Source of the DNA: Candidatus Omnitrophota bacterium
Lineage (GTDB): Bacteria > Omnitrophota > Gorgyraeia > Gygaellales > Profunditerraquicolaceae
Assembly (NCBI GenBank): GCA_030693145.1
Contig: JAUYBI010000008.1
Location: 1-45,487 of the forward strand
Direction: 5' to 3'
DNA length: 45,487 nucleotides
Positions 32,897-42,407 of this stretch are shown here, piece by piece (position 1 is the first letter of the stretch; each line of letters begins with the position of its first letter). The notes below the pieces were generated by a model, which searched no databases, was not told where the DNA came from, and was given only the letters and a program-made list of their open reading frames with translations. Both the position numbers and the translations under genes were made by a program.

Positions 32897-34822
32897 CTAA
32901 ATAATCTGATTTTCAAGGGCTTTTATCTCGGCGTCCATCTCCGAAAGAAGCTTTTCAATTTCTTTCATCCTGCGGCCATACTCTTTAGCTGTTTCTTCAT
33001 CGCGGTAAAAATGCGGATTGGACAAAGCCCGCGCCTTAGCATAACTTTCCAACTCTAAATCTTCCTTTTTCTTTAAAATTTTATTTATTCTTTCACGGAT
33101 TACGGAATTATTGGCTTTGCGTTTCTTCTCCTGGCTCTTATCTAACTGCTCCTGTTCTTTGGCTTTTTCTTTTACCGCATCGATCTGTTTAGCGGGTTTT
33201 AGCTTGGATTTAACCGCACTCTCTGTATCCGTTAAAGTATCGCGCTTCTGCAGGTAATAATCAAATGTCTCAGGGAATTTCCTGATCCTTCCGGACTTAA
33301 CCTCAAATACATTGTTGGCTACCGAACGTACAAAATAAATATCATGGCTGATAAAGACTATCGTTCCTTCGTAATTCTTAAGCGCCCGTACCAAAGCATC
33401 AACCGCATCCACATCCAGATGCGTGGTCGGCTCATCCAGAAGTAAAAAATTCGGCGGATTAATTAAAAGTTTAGCCAAAATAAGCCGGCTCTTTTCTCCT
33501 CCGGATAATACCTTAACCTTTTTCTGGGCATCATCGCCGCTGAATAAAAATGCGCCTAAAATAGTCCGGACCGATTCTTCCGCCATGTAACCCGGCGCCG
33601 CGCTGTAAGCTTCCTGCAGAACAGTATTTTCAATATTTAAAACATCAGTGCGCGTCTGCGAAAAATACCCGATATCCACATTATGGCCGAGGACCCTATT
33701 ACCGCTATCTATCGGTACAATCCCGGCCAATATTTTCAATAAAGTAGATTTACCCGCGCCGTTTTCTCCGGCTAAAACTGCTTTTTCTCCCTGAACTATT
33801 TCAAAATCCAATCCTTCATAAACCCGGATATCTCCATAAGCTTTAGAGACCTTTTCTAGCTTAATCACCCGATAACCGGAGCGGCGTGTCTGCGGAAAAG
33901 TAAAATTACCAATGCTCTGCCGCGGGTCCGGAGGCAGGACAACTTTTTCCTCATCCATTCTTTCTAAAACCCGGCGCTTGGCGCGTACGGAAGCCGCTTT
34001 ATTCGGCTGGGCGTGGAATCTCGCCACAAACTTTTCCAGCTGCTCTACCTTTTTATCCTGCTCCTTAGATTGTTTAATTAGATGTACGCGCTTCTGCGCT
34101 TTTATCTCTTCATAATGTTCATAATTACCTTGTACTTTAAAAATCGAACCATTTTCCAGAATCAGCGTGTAGTTAGTAACATCGGTTAAAAAAGACCTGT
34201 CGTGAGAAATCATGATAAATGTGCCCCGAAAACCCGCCAGATAATCCTTAAGCCATAAAGCGGCATTCAAATCCAGATAGTTAGTCGGTTCATCCAGAAG
34301 CAAAAGATCGTAATGATAAGTAAGCAGTTTGGCTAAAAGAGCGCGCATCTGCCAGCCGCCGCTCATCTGGGAAATCGGGCGAATAAAATCTCTTTCCTTA
34401 AAACCTAATCCGGAAAGTATTTTTTTAGCTTTATGCTCCAGCTCAAAAAAACCTAAGGTCTCCAGGTCATGTAAAATCTCGCCATAGCGCTTTGATCCGG
34501 CCTGATTAGCCGACTCCAAAGTTTCTTTTTCTTTCTTAAAACGCATAATCCTCTCATCACCCTCGGTTAACTCCGCCAATACCGTACGTTCAGAGGTAAA
34601 ACTTGCCTCTTGAGGAAGATAGCCGATATGCACACCCTTGTTTAACCTTACCTCTCCCGCGGAAGTTTCCATCTCCTGCAAGATCAAAGAAAACAGCGTA
34701 CTCTTACCTGTGCCATTTGGCCCAATCAAACCAATCTTCTCCCCCTGGTTAATATTTAGAGAAACATCCTTAAAAAGAATTTTAGCCCCGTAATTTTTTG
34801 AAAGATTCGTAATGTTAATCAT
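32897..34822 (-). CDS. ABC-F family ATPase
   Basis: Two ABC domains (GLIGPNGTGKSTLF; LAGENGAGKSTLLKIL), LSGGEKSRLILAKLL, no TM, C-terminal coiled coil. Confidence 0.93.
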   Translation of the reverse strand: MINITNLSKNYGAKILFKDVSLNINQGEKIGLIGPNGTGKSTLFSLILQEMETSAGEVRLNKGVHIGYLPQEASFTSERTVLAELTEGDERIMRFKKEKETLESANQAGSKRYGEILHDLETLGFFELEHKAKKILSGLGFKERDFIRPISQMSGGWQMRALLAKLLTYHYDLLLLDEPTNYLDLNAALWLKDYLAGFRGTFIMISHDRSFLTDVTNYTLILENGSIFKVQGNYEHYEEIKAQKRVHLIKQSKEQDKKVEQLEKFVARFHAQPNKAASVRAKRRVLERMDEEKVVLPPDPRQSIGNFTFPQTRRSGYRVIKLEKVSKAYGDIRVYEGLDFEIVQGEKAVLAGENGAGKSTLLKILAGIVPIDSGNRVLGHNVDIGYFSQTRTDVLNIENTVLQEAYSAAPGYMAEESVRTILGAFLFSGDDAQKKVKVLSGGEKSRLILAKLLINPPNFLLLDEPTTHLDVDAVDALVRALKNYEGTIVFISHDIYFVRSVANNVFEVKSGRIRKFPETFDYYLQKRDTLTDTESAVKSKLKPAKQIDAVKEKAKEQEQLDKSQEKKRKANNSVIRERINKILKKKEDLELESYAKARALSNPHFYRDEETAKEYGRRMKEIEKLLSEMDAEIKALENQII

Positions 34823-34828
34823 TTAGGA

Positions 34829-35428
34829 TTAAATTGTGCGGCGAGATTCTAAAGACATGGAAAGAGTGGTCGCGTCGGCATATTCCAAATTCGAACCTAC
34901 GGGTATCCCAAGTCCGATGCGGCTTAAATGCACGCCTAACGGCTTAAGTAATTGCGTCAGATACATAGCAGTAGTTTCTCCTTCGGTATCAGCGTCAGTG
35001 GCAATAATTATTTCTTTAAGCCTGCCCTGTTTTATCCTTTGGATCAGCCCGTCAATCTTTAAGTCGCTCGGGCCCCTTCCTTCCAACGGGGATATTGAAC
35101 CTAAGAGGACATGGTAAACCCCGTGAAAATTCCCCGCTTTTTCGATTGCCGTAACATCGCTGGGTTTCTCCACCACGCAGACCATATCCTTCTGGCGGCT
35201 AGAGTCCTGGCAAATTTTGCAAGTCTCTTCTTCGCTTAAATTATTACAGATGCGGCATGAACGCACGCTCTCTTTTACTTTAGATAAAGCTTCGGATAAA
35301 ATCTTAATCTCCTCATTCGTCGCCCCTAAAACATGCGCGACAATGCGTTCAGCACTGCGCCGGCCAACTCCGGGAAGCTTAATTAAACATCCGATTAATT
35401 TTTCTATAGAAGCCGTATAATTAACCAT
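34829..35428 (-). CDS. recR: Recombination mediator RecR
   Basis: LIGCLIKLPGVGRRSAERIVAHVL; zinc motif CRICNNLSEEETCKIC; Toprim IIATDADTEGETTAMYL. Confidence 0.96.
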   Translation of the reverse strand: MVNYTASIEKLIGCLIKLPGVGRRSAERIVAHVLGATNEEIKILSEALSKVKESVRSCRICNNLSEEETCKICQDSSRQKDMVCVVEKPSDVTAIEKAGNFHGVYHVLLGSISPLEGRGPSDLKIDGLIQRIKQGRLKEIIIATDADTEGETTAMYLTQLLKPLGVHLSRIGLGIPVGSNLEYADATTLSMSLESRRTI

Positions 35429-36978
35429 TAACTCTCTTTAACCACCCTTCCTCCGAACATCTCCAGAGCCGATTTAATAAACGGGTTACTGCGCGCGTCT
35501 GTATCCTGCTGCATCTGTGCAACTAAAATAAAATTCACTCTTAAATCCGCGTTACATAATTCAGAAACGGCTTTCTCCACCATCGCCTTATTTTCTTTTC
35601 TATCCAGAGATTCCTTATGCAAAGAACAGCTCTTGGGAAAAGCGACTGTAATCAAATCACCCTGCACTTTCGTCGGCTCCCCTTCACTGAGATAGGTAGA
35701 CACCGACATTTTAATTTTGGATAAATTATTTACAATACCACTCCAAGCCTCTTTTACGCTTTCTAAGGAAACGGAAACGGCCTGCTCGGGCTGTTCTTTT
35801 TGCTCAGAAGGTAAACTGGTTGTTTTGGGATGAACAGCTCCGGATAAATTGGGCTGGCCCTTGCTCTCGGCAGCCAAACCCCGGCTCTCTAGCCGGTTAT
35901 GCGCCAGCCTGACCAAGCTGATCTCCAGCGGTATGCGCTGAGAATCCAGGCGTTTAGTCATCTCCTGCGTAGCAATCAAAATATTAAAAGCCGTAAAGAT
36001 CTCCTCTAAATTCATCGACTGACTCTGCTTAAATAAACGGTCGCAGATCTCCTGCGGTAAATCCACCAATTTGGCGTCACCTTGAGAAACTTTAGCCACC
36101 ATGAGATTACGGAAATGTTCAATAAGGTTAACCAGAAACACGCCGGGATCTTTGCCATCGTCAACAATTTCATTAAAAAGTTTTAAAGCCGCGCCGGGGT
36201 CTTTTTGAATAATCTGATCCGTAAGCGCGAATAAAACATCCTGCTCCACCATACCTAAAACCGAGATCGCATCTTTTAAGGATATATTTTCCTGGGAAAA
36301 AGATACCAGCTGGTCTAAAACGGATTCCGCATCCCGCAATGAACCATCGCTGCTGCGGGCAACTGCCGCCAGCACTTCTTTATCCACGACGATATTCTCC
36401 TGGCGGACGATTTTCTCAAGTTGAGCGATAATTTCAATTACCGTAATCCTGCGGAAATCCATACGCTGACAGCGGGAGATAATCGTCGGCATTACTTTTT
36501 GCGGGTGAGTAGTGGCAAAAATAAATTTTACGAATGCCGGAGGTTCTTCCAGCGTCTTCAGCAGGGCATTAAAGCCATCCGGGGTTATCTGATGCACCTC
36601 ATCGATAATATAAACTTTATACTTGCCCTGCGTGGGAGAAAATTTTACATTCTCGCGCAAAGCCCTGATCTCATCGATACCGCGGTTAGACGCGCCATCA
36701 ATTTCAATCACATCCAGTGACCGGCCCTGATTGATTTCCAGGCAAGAGGAGCATTTTTGGCAGGGTTTGAGAGTAGGCCCTTCTTTGCAATTAAGCGCTT
36801 TGGCCAGGATACGGGCGGTTGAGGTTTTGCCTACCCCTCTTGGCCCGGCAAAAAGATAGGCATGGGCAAGGCGATCCCTTCCAATGGCATTTTTTAAAGT
36901 ACCGACAATATGGTCCTGTCCAATGATACTTTCAAAATCCTGCGGGCGCCATTTTAGGGCAAAGACGGTATAAGACAT
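35428..36978 (-). CDS. dnaX: DNA polymerase III subunits gamma/tau
   Basis: WRPQDFESIIGQDHIVGTLKNAI; AYLFAGPRGVGKTSTARILAKALNC; Zn motif; VYIIDEVHQITPDGFNALLKTLEEPP. Confidence 0.96.
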   Translation of the reverse strand: MSYTVFALKWRPQDFESIIGQDHIVGTLKNAIGRDRLAHAYLFAGPRGVGKTSTARILAKALNCKEGPTLKPCQKCSSCLEINQGRSLDVIEIDGASNRGIDEIRALRENVKFSPTQGKYKVYIIDEVHQITPDGFNALLKTLEEPPAFVKFIFATTHPQKVMPTIISRCQRMDFRRITVIEIIAQLEKIVRQENIVVDKEVLAAVARSSDGSLRDAESVLDQLVSFSQENISLKDAISVLGMVEQDVLFALTDQIIQKDPGAALKLFNEIVDDGKDPGVFLVNLIEHFRNLMVAKVSQGDAKLVDLPQEICDRLFKQSQSMNLEEIFTAFNILIATQEMTKRLDSQRIPLEISLVRLAHNRLESRGLAAESKGQPNLSGAVHPKTTSLPSEQKEQPEQAVSVSLESVKEAWSGIVNNLSKIKMSVSTYLSEGEPTKVQGDLITVAFPKSCSLHKESLDRKENKAMVEKAVSELCNADLRVNFILVAQMQQDTDARSNPFIKSALEMFGGRVVKES

Positions 36979-36988
36979 AGGGGAAATA

Positions 36989-37222
36989 TTATTTTTTATC
37001 TATCTGAATTTGCTGAACTTTTACGCCTTTTTCTGACAGGTAAGCAAAGGCCCGCTTGATTTCTTCCTCTTGGCCTTCAATTTGCAATATTGCCCAGCCC
37101 GCCTCCATAGAAAAAGAGGCTTCAATAATTTTTAAGTTAACCTCAAACTTCTTACAGAGATCACAAATTATACTCTCATCCTGCAGTGTTCCCGGAAAAG
37201 TTAATCCAATGGACATCTCCAT
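36989..37222 (-). CDS. NIL-domain small protein
   Basis: IGLTFPGTLQDESIICDLCKKFEVNLKIIEASFSMEAGWAILQIEGQEEEIKRAFAYLSEKGVKVQQI. Confidence 0.85.
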   Translation of the reverse strand: MEMSIGLTFPGTLQDESIICDLCKKFEVNLKIIEASFSMEAGWAILQIEGQEEEIKRAFAYLSEKGVKVQQIQIDKK

Positions 37223-37229
37223 CTCTTAC

Positions 37230-37440
37230 TCTCCTTGTCGGAAAATTTTACGGACCCGTCTGCAACCAATTCGCACTGCATCCGAGATCCAAGTAAAGAT
37301 TATTATTCAACCACTTCAACGAACCCCATTATATCAAAAGTTAGCTCAAAAGATAGAAGAATTATACTTGTTAAGAATGTCTTTAAGGGCAATTTCCAGA
37401 AACTTAAAGGTAAACCGAAGAACTGTCATAAGAGCTCTTC
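37230..37440 (+). pseudogene. HTH-bearing gene fragment resembling a recombinase/transposase tail
   Basis: TPLYQKLAQKIEELYLLRMSLRAISRNLKVNRRTVIRALRYR. Confidence 0.4.
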
Positions 37441-37462
37441 GATATCGGAATTACAGTATCGG

Positions 37463-37494
37463 TGTCATTGCGAGGGCGAAGCCCGAAGCAATCT
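37463..37494. repeat. GTCATTGCGAG...GAAGCAATC palindromic repeat (second REP-like family)
   Basis: GTCATTGCGAGGGCGAAGCCCGAAGCAATCT; related copies near 14080-14135 and 32625-32680. Confidence 0.65.
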
Positions 37495-37800
37495 AAAAAA
37501 AAGAGATAACCTATGTTATGGTCTTTCAGCATTCGAAGCGTCTTATACCCCAAAGAAAGATACATCTGGACGCCTGTCAGGATCATCCACGAAACCAACA
37601 AAGCTATTTTGGTAGATAACGGCAGAAAAACTTGGATTCCCAAGTCGCGGATATACGAGATAAGAATAAGAAATAATATCATTGAGATTTACGTTAAGGA
37701 AAGTAGCGTGGGATAATTCTCTTAGATAAATATTGCAAAAAATTCTCTAAGACGCTATAATTGTTCATGGCACAGATGTTGCTTACCTAAAGAGGGTCGC

Positions 37801-39159
37801 ATGCCCCTAGAAGTAAAACTTCAACCAAAATTAACTTATAAGCTACGATTAACTCCCCAGATTAAATTAGCCCTTAATCTTTTACAGTTACCACTTGCAC
37901 AACTCAAAGAATACATTAAAGAGGAAATTGAAAAAAATCCTCTCTTAGAGCCTTCTGAAGATAGTACTTCTTCTAATGGGAAATTAGATGAAATCTTAAA
38001 AAAAATCGAGAACCGTGAAAATAAAGAATCCGAATCTGATATATTGTGGACAGGAGAAGATGGAGATAAAAAACAATATAGAGAAAGCCTTATCAGCGCC
38101 TCTCTTACATTACAGGAACATTTATCAAGACAATTGCATATCTTTTCCAACTCTGAGGATGAACGCAAAATCGGAGAATCAATTATAGGAAATATAAACG
38201 ATAACGGATATCTTGACTGCCCTATAGATGAAATAGCAGAATCTAACAGAACAACAAAATCTCAAGTTGAGAAAGTATTAGCCCTTATTCAGACTTTTGA
38301 CCCTATAGGAGTTGGCGCAAGAGATCTAAGAGAATGTCTTTGGTTGCAACTTAGGGCGAAAAGAGAAGAAAATTCTTTAGCGGGACTTATAGTGGATAAA
38401 TACCTTCCTTTTTTAGAAAAGAAAAGGTATGGATATATTGCTAAAAAACTTAAGCGTTCTGTGGAAGAAATTAAAGACGCCATAAAAGAGATTGCCAAGC
38501 TCCAACCAAGGCCTGGATGCTCCTTTAGCCAAGAAATAACTCAACGCCTAATTCCAGATGCGATATTAAAGAGAAATAAAGATGGATATGAAGTTATACC
38601 TAATGATTGGGAACTGCCTCGCTTTGGCCTTAGCGCTAAATATAAAGAGATGCTAAAGAAAAATGATACGCCTACAGAGGTTAAAGAATATTTGCAAGAA
38701 AGGCTTAATGCTGGACGCTCATTGATAGATGCAGTGAATAAACGCCAAGAGACGATTCAGAAGATAATTGAAGAGATTGTCTATACACAAAAAGATTTCT
38801 TAGATAATGGAGCAACGCATTTTAAACCGCTGACTTTATCCCAAATTGCAGATAGAATAGGTAAACATAAATCTACAGTAAGTAGAGCCATTAGCAACAA
38901 ATATGTTCATACGCCATACGGCATATTTAAATTAAGAGACTTTATAAATTCTGGGGTTAAGCAGGAGAATGGAGAGCTATTTTCTTCTAAGACAATCAAA
39001 ACGAAGATAAGAGCCCTTATAGAAAGTGAAAAAAAGAAAAAACCTTTAAGTGATTTGGAGATATCCAGCTGCCTTAAACAGGAAGGAATATTTGTTAGCC
39101 GCCGCACAATAACTAAATATAGACATCAACTAAAAATCCTACCTTCAAAATCAAGATGA
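37801..39159 (+). CDS. rpoN: RNA polymerase sigma-54 factor
   Basis: LTPQIKLALNLLQLPLAQLKEYIKEEIEKNPLLE; HKSTVSRAISNKYVHTPYGIFKLRDF; RpoN box SRRTITKYRHQL. Confidence 0.96.
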   Translation: MPLEVKLQPKLTYKLRLTPQIKLALNLLQLPLAQLKEYIKEEIEKNPLLEPSEDSTSSNGKLDEILKKIENRENKESESDILWTGEDGDKKQYRESLISASLTLQEHLSRQLHIFSNSEDERKIGESIIGNINDNGYLDCPIDEIAESNRTTKSQVEKVLALIQTFDPIGVGARDLRECLWLQLRAKREENSLAGLIVDKYLPFLEKKRYGYIAKKLKRSVEEIKDAIKEIAKLQPRPGCSFSQEITQRLIPDAILKRNKDGYEVIPNDWELPRFGLSAKYKEMLKKNDTPTEVKEYLQERLNAGRSLIDAVNKRQETIQKIIEEIVYTQKDFLDNGATHFKPLTLSQIADRIGKHKSTVSRAISNKYVHTPYGIFKLRDFINSGVKQENGELFSSKTIKTKIRALIESEKKKKPLSDLEISSCLKQEGIFVSRRTITKYRHQLKILPSKSR

Positions 39160-39171
39160 GAATAAAGTCAA

Positions 39172-39519
39172 CTAATTTTCTTTCTTGACTATTAAACTCA
39201 AAAATAGGCTAATTGCGCTAAAGAGTAAAGAACCAAAAAATGCCGGCCAAAAGCCAGTTATGACAAAATCCTTTACAATCTTCGAAACCAGATAAAAAAG
39301 AAAACCATTTATGAAAAAAGTGAATATTCCCAGCGTGAATATGTTTATAGGCAGAGTAATTAATATTATAAACGGCCGCAAAAATGTATTAATTATCCCT
39401 AAAACCAAAGCAACTACAATAGCAGTGATAGGACTGGCAACCTGTATTCCTCTTACAATATATGTAACTATAAGTATAGCTAAAGAATTAATTATCCATT
39501 TTATTAGAAATCTTCCCAT
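39172..39519 (-). CDS. Phage-holin-like (PF04020-type) membrane protein
   Basis: ALVLGIINTFLRPFIILITLPINIFTLGIFTFFINGFLFYLVSKIV. Confidence 0.88.
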   Translation of the reverse strand: MGRFLIKWIINSLAILIVTYIVRGIQVASPITAIVVALVLGIINTFLRPFIILITLPINIFTLGIFTFFINGFLFYLVSKIVKDFVITGFWPAFFGSLLFSAISLFLSLIVKKEN

Positions 39520-39558
39520 CTTAAAATCCCTACCTTTCTTTTATTCTGTTCTTGACCT

Positions 39559-39948
39559 CTATTCTTTCTTTTTTGAGCTTCCTTTTGATTCAACGGCCTC
39601 ATTAGGCATTTGACAATCGCCTTTTAACAAGGCACCCTCAGCCATAACTAAAATCGGAGTTTCAATATTTCCTATAACTCTCGCGGACGCAGAGAGTTCA
39701 AGCCGTTTGCTACATATAATATCCCCTTCCACTCTTCCCGATATCGTTATACTATCGCCTTTTACTGTTTTAGCTTTTACATTTGCCTTTTCACCGATAA
39801 TTAAAACTCCCCTTACTTCTAAATCACCTTCAAAATCACCGTTTAGTCTTAGATTAACCGGTCCAGTAAATTTAAGATTACCCTGCATACCCGCTTCGAT
39901 ATTAATTGTCTTATCTTCTGTTTGTGGCAAGTCATTTTTCTTAAACAT
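39559..39948 (-). CDS. Bactofilin
   Basis: NIEAGMQGNLKFTGPVNLRLNGDFEGDLEVRGVLIIGEKANVKAKTVKGDSITISGRVEGDI; MFKKND start follows GGAGGAG. Confidence 0.9.
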   Translation of the reverse strand: MFKKNDLPQTEDKTINIEAGMQGNLKFTGPVNLRLNGDFEGDLEVRGVLIIGEKANVKAKTVKGDSITISGRVEGDIICSKRLELSASARVIGNIETPILVMAEGALLKGDCQMPNEAVESKGSSKKKE

Positions 39949-40022
39949 AGATTCTCCTCCAATTTTATAATTATACCATTTTTGTTTTTTTATCATCATA
40001 TAAATCTTCTAGCAATACTTTA

Positions 40023-40277
40023 TCAACTAGACTTAGCTAACTGGCCGTATTCTTGGAGATACTTGCGCGAAATAGAATGGCAATTCGAACAATCCGGATT
40101 CTTGGAATTATAATTTGAGCATAACAACAGGGTGTTTGCTTCAACTAAAATATCTTGGGCGTAGTCTTGTTTTTCTCTGAAGTTTACCTTCTCAAGTTTT
40201 AAAATTATATTTTTTATTATTCCATCTGATTCACGAAAAACTGGGCATTTTATATTATTTTGATTAGATTCTTCCAT
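40023..40277 (-). CDS. Small Cys-rich protein, paralog of 42733-42996
   Basis: CPVFRESDGIIKNI...LLLCSNYNSKNPDCSNCHSI. Confidence 0.65.
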   Translation of the reverse strand: MEESNQNNIKCPVFRESDGIIKNIILKLEKVNFREKQDYAQDILVEANTLLLCSNYNSKNPDCSNCHSISRKYLQEYGQLAKSS

Positions 40278-40284
40278 TTTATAA

Positions 40285-40461
40285 TCACTCTTCCCGAATA
40301 ATTGCGCCTACAGGACAAACCTTTACACATTCGCCACACTCATCGCAATCATTTTTATGTATAAAGAATTTATAATCCTTATCTCGGTCGATCGCCCCTT
40401 GAGCACATACTTCAGCACAACGTTCACATTGATTGCAATTCTTTGTAATTCTATAGGGCAT
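40285..40461 (-). CDS. 2x[4Fe-4S] ferredoxin
   Basis: MPYRITKNCNQCERCAEVCAQGAIDRDKDYKFFIHKNDCDECGECVKVCPVGAIIREE; below the ORF-track length cutoff. Confidence 0.92.
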   Translation of the reverse strand: MPYRITKNCNQCERCAEVCAQGAIDRDKDYKFFIHKNDCDECGECVKVCPVGAIIREE

Positions 40462-40467
40462 AATTTA

Positions 40468-40659
40468 TTATTTAGATACGGGTAAACAATCTTCTCTCCA
40501 GCAGCAACTCATTTGGCCACAGTAATCCTTAGCTGTACTAAAACAAGGAAAATTACCTTCGGCAGTCTGAATGGAGCGAATGAGATCTGTCTTCTTCACC
40601 CCTATCATGGGTTTTATGCCCAAATTCTTTGCTTTTTCTTTCAATTCTTTTAACGCCAT
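40468..40659 (-). CDS. Small Rho_N/SAP-like protein with Cys-rich tail
   Basis: ALKELKEKAKNLGIKPMIGVKKTDLIRSIQTAEGN...CFSTAKDYCGQMSCCWREDCLPV. Confidence 0.7.
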   Translation of the reverse strand: MALKELKEKAKNLGIKPMIGVKKTDLIRSIQTAEGNFPCFSTAKDYCGQMSCCWREDCLPVSK

Positions 40660-40661
40660 CT

Positions 40662-40856
40662 CTACCCCCTCGCTATTTTTGATTCTATATAGCGGCTTAA
40701 GCTCGTTTTGTCTTTGTCTTCCGATGAGACAAAGGAAACACCGTAATGATTAACTGGTGAGTCTGTCTTCTTCCAAATAATTTCTGCCTTGATTTTTAGG
40801 ATAGGAACCTTATCTCCAAAAAAGAATAATCTTAAATTTATTGACTCTTTCTCGTT
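40662..40856 (-). pseudogene. PilZ-like C-terminal half without start codon
   Basis: Open frame ISNEKESINLRLFFFGDKVPILKIKAEIIWKKTDSPVNHYGVSFVSSEDKDKTSLSRYIESKIARG*; no ATG/GTG/TTG upstream in frame. Confidence 0.5.
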
Positions 40857-41068
40857 TGAAATTCAACTACTAGTCTCGATGGAGACTCCAGCCAATAGGA
40901 AGAAAATTTAGCCGGACCAGAAGTTGAAATTATTATTCTTGTTCCTTCATTAACCTCTTTAGTGGCTGAATTTTTGAATTCTCTTATTAAATCCTGCGCT
41001 ATTGACGGTGTAGTCAAAGCTAATATAAAAACTGAAACTACTAAGAATAATTTTAAAATCGGTCTCAT
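40838..41068 (-). CDS. Short exported AMIN-like domain protein
   Basis: Signal peptide, then GTRIIISTSGPAKFSSYWLESPSRLVVEFQ. Confidence 0.6.
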   Translation of the reverse strand: MRPILKLFLVVSVFILALTTPSIAQDLIREFKNSATKEVNEGTRIIISTSGPAKFSSYWLESPSRLVVEFQTRKSQ

Positions 41069-41691
41069 AGTTTTTTCACCACATCACTTTCTTTAAATTC
41101 CACATTCTTCCAGGGGCTCAAAATAGCTGCCGCAGCACTCTTTTCTTCTATTTTTTCTACTTGAACCTTACCGATAAATTTATCATTGCGATAGACCGAC
41201 AAAATATCACCTAATTTTAAATTGTTCCCGCTGCCTAAATCCACTACAACAAATGCATGATCTTTATCAAAAGCTAAAACCTTCCCAATTAGCTCATGTG
41301 TAGTTTTAATCACAATCTTTTCGAGCTCAATTTGCTTGGGTAAAGCGGCAGTTAATTCTTTAACCCTCGCTTCCAAAACCTGTTTTTCTTTAGTAACTGA
41401 AAGCAGTTGCGTTTCCGCTTCTTTTCTGGCGGTTATTTCTTTTTCGAGCTTATCTAAAGAAAGTTTTATTTGTTCATCCTTTGCTACTATTTCTTTCTTA
41501 GCATCCACGAGATTATTTTCGACTACTTTTTTTGCCTCAACGGTCTGCTGCAATTCTGATTCTTTTGCTATCCTTAATGATTTTTCTTTTTCCTTTTGTG
41601 CATACAAAGTAAAACAAATAACTAAAAGAATAATAATACTGGGCCAGAAAACTTTGGGCTTAACTAATGTATTTAAGTTTATCTTTGCCAT
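41065..41691 (-). CDS. Membrane-anchored coiled-coil protein with C-terminal beta domain
   Basis: TM, coiled coil, then GKVLAFDKDHAFVVVDLGSGNNLKLGDILSVYRNDKFIGKVQVEKIEEKSAAAAIL. Confidence 0.7.
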   Translation of the reverse strand: MAKINLNTLVKPKVFWPSIIILLVICFTLYAQKEKEKSLRIAKESELQQTVEAKKVVENNLVDAKKEIVAKDEQIKLSLDKLEKEITARKEAETQLLSVTKEKQVLEARVKELTAALPKQIELEKIVIKTTHELIGKVLAFDKDHAFVVVDLGSGNNLKLGDILSVYRNDKFIGKVQVEKIEEKSAAAAILSPWKNVEFKESDVVKKL

Positions 41692-41705
41692 AGCACCCCT
41701 CTAAT

Positions 41706-42389
41706 TTAATCCTCCCCCTTAGAAACAAGATACCTGCTTAATTCTTCGAATCGTTCCTTATTTTTATGACAAAAGGGCAGTAACCTCTGGTATTCTTTGA
41801 CTATCTGCGCATCTTTTATCTCACTAACACGAATGCTTCTGGAAAGGCGCTTTTTGATATTATGATAGGCACCGATAAAAATAATGCCTGTTTCATCCTG
41901 GCGTAGAGACTCATCTATCCTTTTTGCAATAAATATGTCTCTTTTATCTAAGAGCCTATCTTTAGCTAATTTATATTTTATGAACGCGATTAATTTATGC
42001 ATAATTGATTTAGACTGCATTATAGCCACTAATCTATCGCGCTCCTCTTTGACCAGCTTGAAATCCTCTGTCTTGACCAAAACAGCTCCTCTTTTTAAGA
42101 GCCTGGCGACTAATTCATAATTCCTGCTTCCTGATTTCGCGCTTTCTTCGACTATTCTTTGTCCTACTTCGCCATCCGCGACCATTCCATCCTGATATAT
42201 CTTCATTCCTGATACATCTATGGAATCAAAATAATCCGATATTACATCCCAGAACTTTTCAACTGCCGCTACGTGTTTCTCCCAAATATCTTCTCCCAGA
42301 TCCGCAATACCTCTTTTAGTCACATCTTTCGCTAAAGACCCGAGGTCAGCGCTGGTATGAATAACTGGAACATAAATCAGTGTTCTCAT
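41706..42389 (-). CDS. Conserved-looking hypothetical protein adjacent to gvpA
   Basis: 227 aa: MRTLIYVPVIHTSADLGSLAKDVTKRGI...ETGIIFIGAYHNIKKRL. Confidence 0.6.
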   Translation of the reverse strand: MRTLIYVPVIHTSADLGSLAKDVTKRGIADLGEDIWEKHVAAVEKFWDVISDYFDSIDVSGMKIYQDGMVADGEVGQRIVEESAKSGSRNYELVARLLKRGAVLVKTEDFKLVKEERDRLVAIMQSKSIMHKLIAFIKYKLAKDRLLDKRDIFIAKRIDESLRQDETGIIFIGAYHNIKKRLSRSIRVSEIKDAQIVKEYQRLLPFCHKNKERFEELSRYLVSKGED

Positions 42390-42407
42390 AGGAAAATGTA
42401 GAATAAG

